64,000 nucleotides of DNA. Source: Shinella yambaruensis. Its GTDB lineage: Bacteria > Pseudomonadota > Alphaproteobacteria > Rhizobiales > Rhizobiaceae. Location of the stretch: NCBI RefSeq assembly GCF_022899355.1, contig NZ_JALJCK010000009.1:186001-250000 (forward strand). The letters run 5' to 3'. A program made the translations under genes and the position numbers. Positions 39,402 through 50,390 of this stretch are shown piece after piece. Numbering within the stretch: position 1 is the first letter of the stretch; each line of letters opens with the position of its first letter. A model generated the notes under the pieces. The model saw only the letters and a program-made list of their open reading frames with translations. It was not told the origin of the DNA and searched no databases.

Positions 39402-39504
39402 CATGGGTGGTTAACAAAGAGTTGTGCGAACTTTCCCGGCGCGCTTCTGCCCGTCGCGGGCCTGTGCGATAGAGGGCGGCGGGCAGGCAAGGAGAGACGC
39501 CGAG

Positions 39505-39888
39505 ATGGAATTCTACATCCCCACCGAGACGGGCGAGCTCCTGGCGTTCTGCGCCGCCATCGCGACCGTGCTCTTCGGCCTCTTCGCCCTCTTTGCGCCC
39601 GGCACGGCCTTGAAGCTCGCCGGGCTCCAGGTCCGGGACGGCACGCGGGAGGGATATGCCTTCGCCCGCTCGGCCGGCGGTTTTTACGCGGGGATCGCCA
39701 TCGTCGCGCTGCTGATGGCGCAGAGCTGGATCTACATGGCCATCGGCGGCGGTTTCGCGCTGGCTGCGTTCGGCCGCATCCTGTCGCTGATGTCGGACGG
39801 TTCCTTCACGCTCAAGAACCTTGCCGTGCTCGGCGCGCAGGCGGTGCTTGCCGCACTGCCGCTCGGCTACGCCTTCGGCTTCCTGTGA
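39505..39888 (+). CDS. Small hydrophobic membrane protein
   Basis: A 127-residue protein with four predicted hydrophobic segments (about 15-33, 56-76, 80-94 and 105-125) and little charge. I do not recognise the family for certain; DUF4345-like proteins are an option. The start MEFYIPTETGE at 39505 is chosen by analogy with membrane-protein starts; the frame extends upstream. It is alone between priA and the atp operon, and an inverted repeat CCGGAA-N7-TTCCGG directly follows the stop. Confidence 0.65.
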   Translation: MEFYIPTETGELLAFCAAIATVLFGLFALFAPGTALKLAGLQVRDGTREGYAFARSAGGFYAGIAIVALLMAQSWIYMAIGGGFALAAFGRILSLMSDGSFTLKNLAVLGAQAVLAALPLGYAFGFL

Positions 39889-40149
39889 CCGGAAAACCGG
39901 CTTCCGGCCTCCATAAACACCAGAACAGAGTGCGCGCAGGCAACTTTTGCCCCGACTGTGGCCGACTTATGGCGCATTCCTGCGTCCGGCGTGTTGCGAG
40001 TCCCGGTTTCGTATGCTAGACGAACCGCGAAATTCAGAAAAAGCGGGCGCCAAAGCCTGTAGGGACTGAAGATTACCGCAACGATTTCAATTGGTTAGGA
40101 CCGTAGCTTCGCTACTGCCCGACCTCTTGAATGAAAAGAAGAGAAGCTT

Positions 40150-40716
40150 GTGCCCGTGGCAGACACATCCCAGCTTGTTTCCGGTGTTGCAGAAAGATAC
40201 GCGTCTTCGCTTTTCGACCTCGCTCAGGAAGCCGGTTCGGCTGACAGTGTCGGTGCCGATCTTGCCCGTTTCCAGGCACTGATCGACGAAAGCGACGACC
40301 TGAAGCGGCTGATCCTCAGCCCCGTCTTCTCCGCCGAAGATCAGACCAAGGCCATTGCCGCCGTTGCCGCAAAGGCCGGCATCACGGGTCTCGTGGCAAA
40401 CTTCCTCAAGGTGGTTGCGTCAAATCGCCGCCTCTTCGCCGTTCCCGGCATGATCAAGGCCTACCGCGCCATCGCGGCCCGCGCCCGCGGCGAAATCACG
40501 GCCGACGTCACCTCGGCCCATGCGCTGACCGCAGCGCAGGAAACAGAATTGAAGGCGGCGCTGAAAGGCGTCACCGGCAAAGACGTGGCGATTGCCGTCA
40601 CCGTCGACCCGTCCATTCTCGGTGGTCTGATCGTCAAGGTCGGGTCCCGCCAGATCGACACCTCCCTTCGCACCAAACTCTCTACCCTTAAGCTTGCACT
40701 GAAAGAGGTCGGCTGA
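40150..40716 (+). CDS. atpH: ATP synthase F1 delta subunit
   Basis: A 188-residue OSCP/delta subunit with [16 protein letters not shown] near the N-terminus and the C-terminal [19 protein letters not shown] motif. It links the F1 head to the peripheral stalk. Two GTG codons (40150 and 40156) are possible starts, with AGAGAAG upstream. The 261-base region before it should hold the operon promoter; TTGCGA-N16-CTAGAC near 39994-40021 is a weak candidate. Its stop overlaps the atpA start by one base (40716). Confidence 0.93.
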   Translation: MPVADTSQLVSGVAERYASSLFDLAQEAGSADSVGADLARFQALIDESDDLKRLILSPVFSAEDQTKAIAAVAAKAGITGLVANFLKVVASNRRLFAVPGMIKAYRAIAARARGEITADVTSAHALTAAQETELKAALKGVTGKDVAIAVTVDPSILGGLIVKVGSRQIDTSLRTKLSTLKLALKEVG

Positions 40717-42245
40717 TGGATATCCGCGCCGCGGAAATTTCCGCAATTCTCAAAGATCAGATCAAAAATTTCGGCAAAGAGGCGGAAGTCTCGGAAGTCG
40801 GCCAGGTGCTCTCCGTCGGTGACGGCATCGCCCGCGTTTACGGCCTCGACAATGTCCAGGCCGGTGAAATGGTGGAGTTCCCCGGCGGCATCCGCGGCAT
40901 GGCGCTGAACCTGGAAAGCGACAATGTCGGTGTCGTTATCTTCGGTTCCGACCGTGACATCAAGGAAGGCGATACCGTCAAGCGGACCGGCGCCATCGTG
41001 GACGTGCCGGTCGGTCCGGAATTGCTCGGCCGCGTCGTCGACGCGCTCGGCAACCCGATCGACGGCAAGGGCCCGATCAATGCCAAGCAGCGCGCCCGCG
41101 TTGACGTCAAGGCTCCGGGCATCATCCCGCGCAAGTCGGTGCATGAGCCGATGTCGACCGGCCTCAAGGCCATCGACGCCCTCATCCCGGTCGGTCGCGG
41201 CCAGCGCGAGCTAGTCATCGGCGACCGCCAGACCGGCAAGACCGCCATCATCCTGGACACGATCTTGAACCAGAAGGCGATCCACGACAACGGCCCGGAC
41301 GGCGACAAGCTGTACTGCGTCTATGTCGCCATCGGCCAGAAGCGTTCGACCGTAGCCCAGTTCGTGAAGGTGCTCGAAGAGCGCGGCGCGCTGCAGTACT
41401 CGATCATCGTTGCTGCAACCGCCTCCGACCCGGCCCCGATGCAGTATCTCGCACCGTTCGCCGGCTGCGCGATGGGCGAATATTTCCGCGACAACGGCAT
41501 GCATGCCCTCATCGGCTACGACGACCTGTCCAAGCAGGCCGTTTCCTACCGCCAGATGTCGCTGCTGCTGCGCCGTCCGCCGGGCCGCGAAGCCTATCCG
41601 GGTGACGTCTTCTACCTGCATTCGCGTCTGCTGGAACGCGCGGCAAAGCTCAACGACGAGATGGGCGCTGGCTCGCTGACGGCTCTGCCGGTCATCGAAA
41701 CCCAGGGCAACGACGTTTCGGCGTTCATCCCGACCAACGTGATCTCGATCACCGACGGCCAGATCTTCCTTGAAACGGACCTGTTCTACCAGGGTATCCG
41801 CCCGGCCGTTAACGTCGGTCTGTCGGTTTCCCGCGTGGGCTCCTCCGCACAGATCAAGGCGATGAAGCAGGTCGCCGGCTCGATCAAGGGCGAGCTTGCC
41901 CAGTATCGCGAAATGGCCGCCTTCGCCCAGTTCGGCTCGGACCTCGATGCCGCAACGCAGCGCCTGCTCAACCGCGGTGCACGCCTGACCGAACTCCTGA
42001 AGCAGCCGCAGTTCTCGCCGCTGAAGACGGAAGAGCAGGTCGTCGTGATCTTCGCCGGCGTCAACGGCTATCTCGACAAGCTGCCGGTCGCCCAGGTCGG
42101 CAAGTTCGAGCAGGGCCTGCTCGGCTACATGCGCTCCGAAGGCAAGGCGATCCTTGATACGATCCGCACCGAAAAGGCGATCAGCGACGACACCAAGGGC
42201 AAGCTCAAGGCTGCTCTCGATGCCTTCGCCAAGAGCTTCGGCTGA
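40716..42245 (+). CDS. atpA: ATP synthase F1 alpha subunit
   Basis: A 509-residue subunit. The Walker A GDRQTGKT is at residues 169-176 and the conserved alpha-specific [15 protein letters not shown] segment follows. It is non-catalytic but carries the regulatory nucleotide sites. It overlaps the atpH stop by one base, so translation is coupled. A long perfect hairpin lies in the gap after it. Confidence 0.98.
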   Translation: MDIRAAEISAILKDQIKNFGKEAEVSEVGQVLSVGDGIARVYGLDNVQAGEMVEFPGGIRGMALNLESDNVGVVIFGSDRDIKEGDTVKRTGAIVDVPVGPELLGRVVDALGNPIDGKGPINAKQRARVDVKAPGIIPRKSVHEPMSTGLKAIDALIPVGRGQRELVIGDRQTGKTAIILDTILNQKAIHDNGPDGDKLYCVYVAIGQKRSTVAQFVKVLEERGALQYSIIVAATASDPAPMQYLAPFAGCAMGEYFRDNGMHALIGYDDLSKQAVSYRQMSLLLRRPPGREAYPGDVFYLHSRLLERAAKLNDEMGAGSLTALPVIETQGNDVSAFIPTNVISITDGQIFLETDLFYQGIRPAVNVGLSVSRVGSSAQIKAMKQVAGSIKGELAQYREMAAFAQFGSDLDAATQRLLNRGARLTELLKQPQFSPLKTEEQVVVIFAGVNGYLDKLPVAQVGKFEQGLLGYMRSEGKAILDTIRTEKAISDDTKGKLKAALDAFAKSFG

Positions 42246-42262
42246 GACCTAACGGTTCGAGC

Positions 42263-42285
42263 CCTGCGCGCCGCCGGCGCGCAGG
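42263..42285. repeat. 10-base-stem hairpin between atpA and atpG
   Basis: CCTGCGCGCC (42263-42272), loop GCC and GGCGCGCAGG (42276-42285) form a perfect stem, with no following T run. It may be an mRNA-stabilising or processing element within the operon. Confidence 0.7.
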
Positions 42286-42360
42286 CAGCCCGGGAACTTT
42301 GATTGACGCATGATCCGCTGAGGATACCTCTCCCGGATCGTGTTACAGGACGGAAAACGG

Positions 42361-44798
<2,438 letters not shown>

Positions 44799-44800
44799 CA

Positions 44801-44896
44801 GCGAATAGGAAATAGGGAGTAGCGAATAGGGAAAATGCGAACCTCGAATACGAATTCTATTCGCTATTCGCTATTCGCTATTCGCTATTCGCTAAG
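44801..44896. repeat. Tandem CTATTCG heptamers with inverted CGAATAG copies between atpD and atpC
   Basis: Five perfect copies of CTATTCG run from 44857 to 44891 and end in CTAAG. Upstream, CGAATAG occurs at 44802-44808 and 44823-44829, and TAGCGAATAG (44820-44829) is the reverse complement of the repeat unit CTATTCGCTA. A long hairpin can form between them. The element fills almost the whole 104-base intergenic gap. Confidence 0.85.
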
Positions 44897-44902
44897 ATGG
44901 TC

Positions 44903-45310
44903 ATGGCAACAGAATTCAACTTTGAACTCGTTTCCCCCGAGCGCCTGCTGGTTTCCGGCAGCGTCAGCGAGGTCGTCATCCCGGCGACCGAGGGCGAGAT
45001 GACCGTCATGGCCAACCACGCGCCGACCATGACGACGATCAAGCCGGGTGTCGTCACCGTGAAGTTCGCGGACGGCAAGAAGGACCGCTACGTGGTCTTC
45101 GGCGGGTTCGCCGACATCGTCCCGACAGGCTGCACGCTTCTGGCCGAATCGGCCGTGCACGTCGACGACTTCAAGAACGAAGACATCGTTCGCCGTATCG
45201 AAGCCGCCCGTGCCGAGCTGAGCCATGCCAAATCGGACGACCAGAAGTTCGGCATCGAGACCTATCTCGCCGAACTCACCACGCTGCAGGGTATCGTCGT
45301 ACCGGCCTGA
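44903..45310 (+). CDS. atpC: ATP synthase F1 epsilon subunit
   Basis: A 135-residue subunit with the N-terminal beta sandwich FNFELVSPERLLVSG and a helical C-terminus (ELSHAKSDDQKFGIETYL). It acts as the rotor cap and regulator of ATP hydrolysis. The ribosome-binding site is poor at both candidate starts (44897 and 44903), because the sequence just upstream is the heptamer array followed by AAGATGG. It ends with a strong terminator. Confidence 0.95.
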   Translation: MATEFNFELVSPERLLVSGSVSEVVIPATEGEMTVMANHAPTMTTIKPGVVTVKFADGKKDRYVVFGGFADIVPTGCTLLAESAVHVDDFKNEDIVRRIEAARAELSHAKSDDQKFGIETYLAELTTLQGIVVPA

Positions 45311-45334
45311 TCGCGGTACGCGTTTGCGCCTGTC

Positions 45335-45360
45335 AAACCCGCCGTTCCGGCGGGTTTTTT
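45335..45360 (+). terminator. Rho-independent terminator of atpHAGDC
   Basis: The stem AAACCCGCCG / CGGCGGGTTT (45335-45344 and 45348-45357) with loop TTC continues into a T run to 45360, about 25 bases after the atpC stop. Confidence 0.85.
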
Positions 45361-45532
45361 GTTGCCTTCATTTCACCGCTTGCGAAGAAGGCCCTCTTTA
45401 CCCTATCCGCAACATTGCGTACCCGACCGGAACGCCAGGTTGTGGTAATTTGCTGTTTCTTTACGACGCCGAGCGAGAGTGGCGCGCAAGGCGTGCGCCA
45501 TGAGGGCGGACCAACGCATCAGGACGAGCAGG

Positions 45533-46960
45533 ATGAGCAGCAAGATCGTACCCGTCATCATGGCCGGCGGTAAGGGCACCCGTCTCTGGCCGCTGTCGCG
45601 CGCCTCCGCGCCGAAGCAGTTCCTCGAATTCCTCGGGGAAACCACGCTCTTCCAGAAAACGCTGGCGCGCGTCGCCGATGCGGGGCTCTATGCGGCGCCG
45701 ATCGTCGTCACCAACAGCGACTTCCGCTTCCTCGTCGCCGAACAGGCCCGCGCGGCCGGCGTCGCGCTTACCTCGATCCTGCTCGAGCCCGTCGCCCGCA
45801 ACACGGCGCCGGCGCTTGCAGCCGCCGCGACCTTCATCGCGCGCCATCACGGCGACGACGCGATCATGCAGGTGCTTGCCTCCGATCACGAGATCGATGC
45901 CAACGCCACCTATTTCGATTGCATCGCCAGGGCGGCGGCCGCCGCGAGGGCCGGCCGCCTCGTCACCTTCGGCATCACGCCGAGCGAGCCCGCGACCGGC
46001 TACGGTTACATCGAGATCGGCGAGGACCTCGGCAACGGCGCCAATGCGGTACGCCGGTTCGTCGAGAAGCCGGATCACGAAAGGGCGACGGCCATGCTGG
46101 CGGCCGGCGGCTATCTCTGGAATTCCGGCATGTTCATGCTGCCGGTCGGGCTCTTCCTGCGCGAACTGCGGCAATACGCGCCGGACGTGCTGGAGGCGGC
46201 GGGCGAAGCGGTCGCCAAGGCACAGCACGACCTCGACTTCGAGCGGCTCGACGAGGCGGCCTTTTCGCGCGCGCCCGATATCTCCGTCGACTATGCCATT
46301 TTCGAGAAGACGCCGATCGCCGCCGTCGTGCCCTCGCCGATCACCTGGTCCGATCTCGGCAGCTGGGATTCGGTGTGGAAGACAGGCCGGCAGGACGAGG
46401 CCGGCAACGTCGCCGACGGCAGCACGACGGTGCTCGACACGCGCAACTCGCTGGTCATCTCGCGGGACATCCACGTCGCCGTGCAGGGCCTCGACAATGT
46501 CGCCGTCATCGCCAGCGAGGACGCCGTCTATGTCGGCCGGATGGAGGACAGCCAGAATGTCGGCAAGCTGGTGAAGCATCTCGCCAGCCTGCCGAAGACG
46601 GCGAAGCTGACCGAGACGCACCCGACCTCCTACCGGCCCTGGGGCGGCTATACCTCGGTGCTGAACGGCGAGCGTTTCCAGGTCAAGCGCCTGTTCGTGA
46701 CGCCCGGCAAGCGGCTGTCGCTGCAAAAGCATCATCATCGCTCGGAACACTGGATCGTCGTGCGGGGCACGGCCGAGGTGACGATCGGCGACAGGACGAT
46801 CCCGCTGCGCGAGAACGAATCCGTCTACATTCCGCAGGGCGAGGTGCATCGCCTCGCCAATCCGGGAAAAATCCTGCTCGAACTGATCGAGGTGCAGACC
46901 GGCTCCTATCTCGGCGAGGACGACATTATCCGCATCGAGGATGAGTTCGGGCGGGGGTGA
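45533..46960 (+). CDS. manC: Mannose-1-phosphate guanylyltransferase / mannose-6-phosphate isomerase
   Basis: A 475-residue bifunctional type II PMI protein. The nucleotidyltransferase signature GGKGTRLWPLSR is near residues 10-21, and the cupin-type isomerase end contains RPWGGYTS, GKRLSLQKHHHRSEHW and FGRG. It supplies GDP-mannose for exopolysaccharide or lipopolysaccharide sugars. An upstream in-frame ATG at 45479 exists, but conserved sequence begins near 45533. It is next to, but not obviously co-transcribed with, the atp genes. Confidence 0.92.
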   Translation: MSSKIVPVIMAGGKGTRLWPLSRASAPKQFLEFLGETTLFQKTLARVADAGLYAAPIVVTNSDFRFLVAEQARAAGVALTSILLEPVARNTAPALAAAATFIARHHGDDAIMQVLASDHEIDANATYFDCIARAAAAARAGRLVTFGITPSEPATGYGYIEIGEDLGNGANAVRRFVEKPDHERATAMLAAGGYLWNSGMFMLPVGLFLRELRQYAPDVLEAAGEAVAKAQHDLDFERLDEAAFSRAPDISVDYAIFEKTPIAAVVPSPITWSDLGSWDSVWKTGRQDEAGNVADGSTTVLDTRNSLVISRDIHVAVQGLDNVAVIASEDAVYVGRMEDSQNVGKLVKHLASLPKTAKLTETHPTSYRPWGGYTSVLNGERFQVKRLFVTPGKRLSLQKHHHRSEHWIVVRGTAEVTIGDRTIPLRENESVYIPQGEVHRLANPGKILLELIEVQTGSYLGEDDIIRIEDEFGRG

Positions 46961-46966
46961 TGATCC

Positions 46967-47716
46967 CTAAATCAGGTCCGCGCCCGCAAGGGTCACCCTG
47001 AGGGCGGTCAGCCGGCCGGTGGCGTAGCAGGTCGTGTCGATGCAGATGCGGCCCTTGCCGAAGATCGGCTCGCGCCCCGCCGTATGGCCATGGATGACCG
47101 TCAGCGGCAGGCCGGGACCTTCGCTGAGGAAGGGCTCGCGGATCCAGATAAGGTCATGATCCTCCTGCCGGGCGAGCGGAATGCCGGGCATGATGCCGGC
47201 ATGGACGAAGAGCCGGTCGCCGCTCATCAGCGCGATCGGCATGTTTTGCAGGAAATCGATATGGTGCTGCGGGACCGCGCGGCGCAGGGCCGCGCCGAGC
47301 GTGTGCACCGCCTCGCCGGGGTCGGTATAGTCCGCAAGGTCCAGCCCGTAGGAGCGCAGCGTGGCGTCGCCGCCGTAGTCCAGCCAGCGCAGGTGCTGGT
47401 GCGGATTGAAGATGAATTTCAGGAACGTGTCGTCATGGTTGCCGCACAGCGCGATGCGCTCGATGCCGTCGCCATGGTCGGGCTTCGCCAGATGCTCGAT
47501 CACCGCCCGGGAGGCCGGGCCGCGGTCGACATAGTCGCCGAGATAGAGGAGGAGCGGCCGCTCGGCCATGCGGGACGCGGCGTCCGTGCGGATCCTGTCC
47601 TCAAGCGCCAGCAGGGCGTCGAGGCAGCCATGAACATCGCCGATGGCGTAGATGAGCGGCCGGTCGGCGGCAAGCGTGAGGCGCTGGCGGAGCATGGGCT
47701 GGGCAGGGAGGCTCAT
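46967..47716 (-). CDS. Serine/threonine-type metallophosphatase
   Basis: A 249-residue calcineurin-like phosphoesterase with the metal-binding motifs GDVHGCLDAL, LGDYVDRGP and CGNHDDTFL in order. It resembles the PrpE/PrpA-type protein phosphatases of bacteria that act on phosphoproteins or diadenosine tetraphosphate. The start at 47716 is chosen over an upstream ATG at 47794 because the latter region is Pro/Arg-rich and unlike the family; MLRQRLTL at 47695 is another option. Confidence 0.88.
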   Translation of the reverse strand: MSLPAQPMLRQRLTLAADRPLIYAIGDVHGCLDALLALEDRIRTDAASRMAERPLLLYLGDYVDRGPASRAVIEHLAKPDHGDGIERIALCGNHDDTFLKFIFNPHQHLRWLDYGGDATLRSYGLDLADYTDPGEAVHTLGAALRRAVPQHHIDFLQNMPIALMSGDRLFVHAGIMPGIPLARQEDHDLIWIREPFLSEGPGLPLTVIHGHTAGREPIFGKGRICIDTTCYATGRLTALRVTLAGADLI

Positions 47717-47803
47717 GGTCCTGTCATAGCGGGGATGGGCCGGAGAGGGAACCGGCAAGTGGCGTATCGGCGTCGGACAATGCGGCAAAAGCAAGAGTCT
47801 GGG

Positions 47804-47837
47804 GCATTCCTGGTGAACCGGAGTTCATCGGGAATGC
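47804..47837. repeat. 15-base-stem hairpin after the SNase-like gene
   Basis: The left arm 47804-47818 and right arm 47823-47837 pair over 15 bases with two wobbles and loop CGGA, starting GCATTCC and ending GGAATGC. It begins one base after the minus-strand stop codon of the gene at 47839, so it may act as its terminator; a T-rich stretch follows on the minus strand. It may also be a dispersed rhizobial palindrome. Confidence 0.65.
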
Positions 47838-47838
47838 T

Positions 47839-48444
47839 CTAACGTCCCCGCCCCGGCGGGCATCGCTTGAGGGCGCGGCATTCCGCGTCGATCCAGATGC
47901 CGGCCTTTCGCCGTATGGCGTCCTCCTGGGTACCGGCAAGCCGCGGCGTGGCGGCCGAGGCCGCACCGGTCGCGACGAGCGTTTCGGCGAGATCCTTGCC
48001 GCCGGCCGAGCAGGTGAGGAAGGACACGCCGGAAAACCGGATATCCTCTTCGCAGGTCAGGCTCTTGCCGGCGACCAGCCGCCTGAGGGCGATGCGCGCC
48101 TGCTGGCCGCAGATAGCGACCGCGCCGTCGCCATCGCGGCAGAACCGCTTCGGATCGACCGGCACGGCGTCCGTCAGCACATAGAGCCGGCCGCCGTCCG
48201 CGAAGGAGGCGCTGTCGAAGACGGTGACGCGGGCGGACGGGTGAAGGCGCAACGGCAGCACGATCGGCTCCACGGCCAGCCGCTCATAGGCCTGCGTCTT
48301 GCGGTCGATGCGCACGGGCTTGTCGGTCCAGATCGGATCGTCCGAAACCGGGCCGGATTCGAGGCCGGCAGCCTGGGCGGTGGCCGCCGAGAAGAGGAAA
48401 GCAAGCACCTGTGCCCACCGGGTTCGCTTTGTCGGTCTTTTCAT
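47839..48444 (-). CDS. Exported SNase-like (thermonuclease-fold) protein, probably inactive
   Basis: A 201-residue protein with a signal peptide (about 1-26). The C-terminal half matches the staphylococcal-nuclease fold: ICGQQARIALRRLVAGKSLTC (about 111-131), C145 in FLTCSAGGKDLAETLV, and a final helix. The usual catalytic DGDT and the arginine/glutamate triad positions are not recognisable in the first half. The start at 48444 follows GGAG; two ATGs lie upstream (48456, 48468). It is downstream of the DUF6030-type gene, and the stop of that gene overlaps the first of these ATGs. Confidence 0.7.
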   Translation of the reverse strand: MKRPTKRTRWAQVLAFLFSAATAQAAGLESGPVSDDPIWTDKPVRIDRKTQAYERLAVEPIVLPLRLHPSARVTVFDSASFADGGRLYVLTDAVPVDPKRFCRDGDGAVAICGQQARIALRRLVAGKSLTCEEDIRFSGVSFLTCSAGGKDLAETLVATGAASAATPRLAGTQEDAIRRKAGIWIDAECRALKRCPPGRGR

Positions 48445-48467
48445 GGCAAGCTCCATCTCCCGGCGCA

Positions 48468-49259
48468 TCACAGCTTGTTGGGCAGCGGCAGCCAGCGGCC
48501 GCGGTCGAAATAATCCGGCAGGTAGGTGCCGCGGGTTCGCGTGCGGTCCGGCGTGATGATGAAATTGTAGCGCGGCGTTTCGCTGAACTCCTTCTTGAGC
48601 TGGATGCGGTTGCCGAAGCGGATGATGTCGAATTCCTTGAGCGCACGGATATCGGCGAAGATGTCGGGCGCCTCTTCCCAGCGCACCTCGTCGAGGAAGA
48701 CCTCGATCGCCGCGATGACGGCATCCGTCACGCGGTTCTGCGTCGCCGTGTTCTCGATGTTGAGCTTGATGCGGAAGGAGGAGACGCGGGTTTCCGCATT
48801 GCCCCGGATCGACAGGAAGGCGGAGGAGGACGGGTTCGTGCCGTCGCTCGCGTCGGGGAATTCGCGGTAGGACTGGCATTCCCAGCTCTGCTGGTCGAAC
48901 AGCCCGGCCTTCCAGCCGGCCGTCTCGAAGCCGCTGCGGCGCAGCGCATCGCAGAGCATTTCCGGCGCCTTGCGGATGGTGCGGACGAACCGGGTCTGCA
49001 TCGGCGTGACGGGCGTCAGGAGCCGTTCCGGGATGAGACCCCTGGGTCGCGGCACGCGGTTGCCCTTCAGCTCATAGGGGCGCAAGTCGCGTGTCTGCGG
49101 CGTCACGGCGACGGGATCGTAGCCGAAGCGGGCGAGCAAGCGGTTGAGATTGCGGTAGTCGTTGGCCAGGAGCACGGTCGCGCCGATTGCCCCGAGCAGC
49201 ACGATGGCCAAAAGCCCGAAGACAACCAAGCCGGATCTGCCTTGCTTCCGCTCCGTCAT
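48468..49259 (-). CDS. DUF6030-like membrane-anchored protein
   Basis: 263 residues. A short cytoplasmic N-terminus (TERKQGRSG) is followed by one membrane helix (about 12-32), then a large extracytoplasmic part with two cysteines (LCDALRRSGF, WECQSY). I believe this matches DUF6030 from Rhizobiales, but I could not verify it. The pairing with the SNase-like exported protein suggests they act together outside the cytoplasm. An upstream in-frame ATG exists at 49322. Confidence 0.65.
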   Translation of the reverse strand: MTERKQGRSGLVVFGLLAIVLLGAIGATVLLANDYRNLNRLLARFGYDPVAVTPQTRDLRPYELKGNRVPRPRGLIPERLLTPVTPMQTRFVRTIRKAPEMLCDALRRSGFETAGWKAGLFDQQSWECQSYREFPDASDGTNPSSSAFLSIRGNAETRVSSFRIKLNIENTATQNRVTDAVIAAIEVFLDEVRWEEAPDIFADIRALKEFDIIRFGNRIQLKKEFSETPRYNFIITPDRTRTRGTYLPDYFDRGRWLPLPNKL

Positions 49260-49375
49260 GCCGAACCGCGCCGTTGCCTGTGTCGATGCGGTGGTGCCGG
49301 GCCCATGCGGGGCCGGATCCATCGATCTCCCGCTCCTGATAGGCTACTCCCCGGATGCCTGCAAGCGCGGGGGCC

Positions 49376-50299
49376 TTACGGCCCGGCGCGGCTGGCGAGC
49401 AGGCTGTCGTGCAGCCGGAGCGCTTCGGGCGGCGAGGTGCGGAATTTCGGCAGGCCGAGATGATAGCCGTAGCCGGTGACGAGGCGCGTCTCCCCGAGCT
49501 GCACCAGGGCGCCCTCGGCAAGCGCGGCGGCAAGGAGATCGAGGCTGCCGAGCGCCACGCCGTCGCCGCTGAGGGCCGCGTCGACGGCGAGCGCATAGGT
49601 GGAGAAGGTGAGGTGCGGCCGCGGCGGCGCCTTGCGCAGCGCCTGCGGCGCGACCCGCTCCAGCCAGGGGCGGAAGGAGATCCAGTTGGCATTGAAGCGC
49701 TCGTAGTCGATAAGGTCGAGGGCGATGAGATCGGCCGGGGCAATGGCGGCGGCATCGAGGCCCTTGCGGGCGATATAGTCCGGCGAGGCCACGGGGGCGA
49801 GCGTTTCGGTGAGAAGCGGCGTCAGCGTCCAGCGGGGGTGCTCGCCGGCGCTGTAGAGGATGACGAGGTCGTTGTTCTCGGAGGCGAGGTCGGCCGGGCT
49901 GTCCGACGTGACGAGGCGGAGCGTGACGTCGGGATTGTCGCGGGAGAAATCGCGCAGGCGCCGGCCGAGCCAGAGATGGGAGACAGACCCGCTGGCGGCG
50001 AGCGAGATGCTCTGTCCCGCGCCGGTGCGGAACGGCTCCAGGCTTTCCTCCAGATAGTCGAGCGAGGCGCGCACGCGCTGGAACAGCCTTTCGCCGCGCG
50101 GCGTCAGCGCCAGGTTCTTGCCGCTGCGGGCGAAGAGCTGCGTGCCGAGATGATCCTCCAGCCCCTTGATGCGCCGGCTGACGGCCGCCTGGGTGATGTT
50201 CAGCTCCCGCCCGGCACGCGAAAAGTTCATGTGCTGGCAGGCGGCGTCGAAGACACGGAAGGTTTCGAGGGGGATACGGGCGAGCATGGCGTCCTTCAT
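49376..50299 (-). CDS. LysR-type transcriptional regulator
   Basis: A 307-residue protein. The winged helix-turn-helix is N-terminal, with LNITQAAVSRRIKGLEDHLG near 33-52, and an LTTR substrate-binding domain follows. It is similar in outline to GcvA/AmpR-like regulators. It is divergent from the alcohol dehydrogenase gene, the classical layout of an LTTR and its target operon. The inducer is unknown but is probably a substrate or intermediate of the cassette. Confidence 0.92.
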   Translation of the reverse strand: MKDAMLARIPLETFRVFDAACQHMNFSRAGRELNITQAAVSRRIKGLEDHLGTQLFARSGKNLALTPRGERLFQRVRASLDYLEESLEPFRTGAGQSISLAASGSVSHLWLGRRLRDFSRDNPDVTLRLVTSDSPADLASENNDLVILYSAGEHPRWTLTPLLTETLAPVASPDYIARKGLDAAAIAPADLIALDLIDYERFNANWISFRPWLERVAPQALRKAPPRPHLTFSTYALAVDAALSGDGVALGSLDLLAAALAEGALVQLGETRLVTGYGYHLGLPKFRTSPPEALRLHDSLLASRAGP

Positions 50300-50390
50300 G
50301 ATCTGAGGTTATCAAAAAGACTGAAAAATCCAAGGATTTGAAAATCTGAAATTGTGATGCACGGTTCGACAAATCCGTTCGGGAGGTTCC
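50300..50390. promoter_or_regulatory. Divergent LysR / catabolic-operon control region
   Basis: This 91-base gap is AT-rich compared with its surroundings. It contains the palindrome AAATCCAAGGATTT (50326-50339), and overlapping T-N11-A patterns such as those LTTRs bind. Ribosome-binding site GGGAGG lies just before the GTG at 50391. The palindrome is the best operator candidate. Confidence 0.45.

Noticed and set aside
44857-44891. CRISPR-like array
   Set aside because: Units are only 7 bases with no spacers between them; there are no cas genes.
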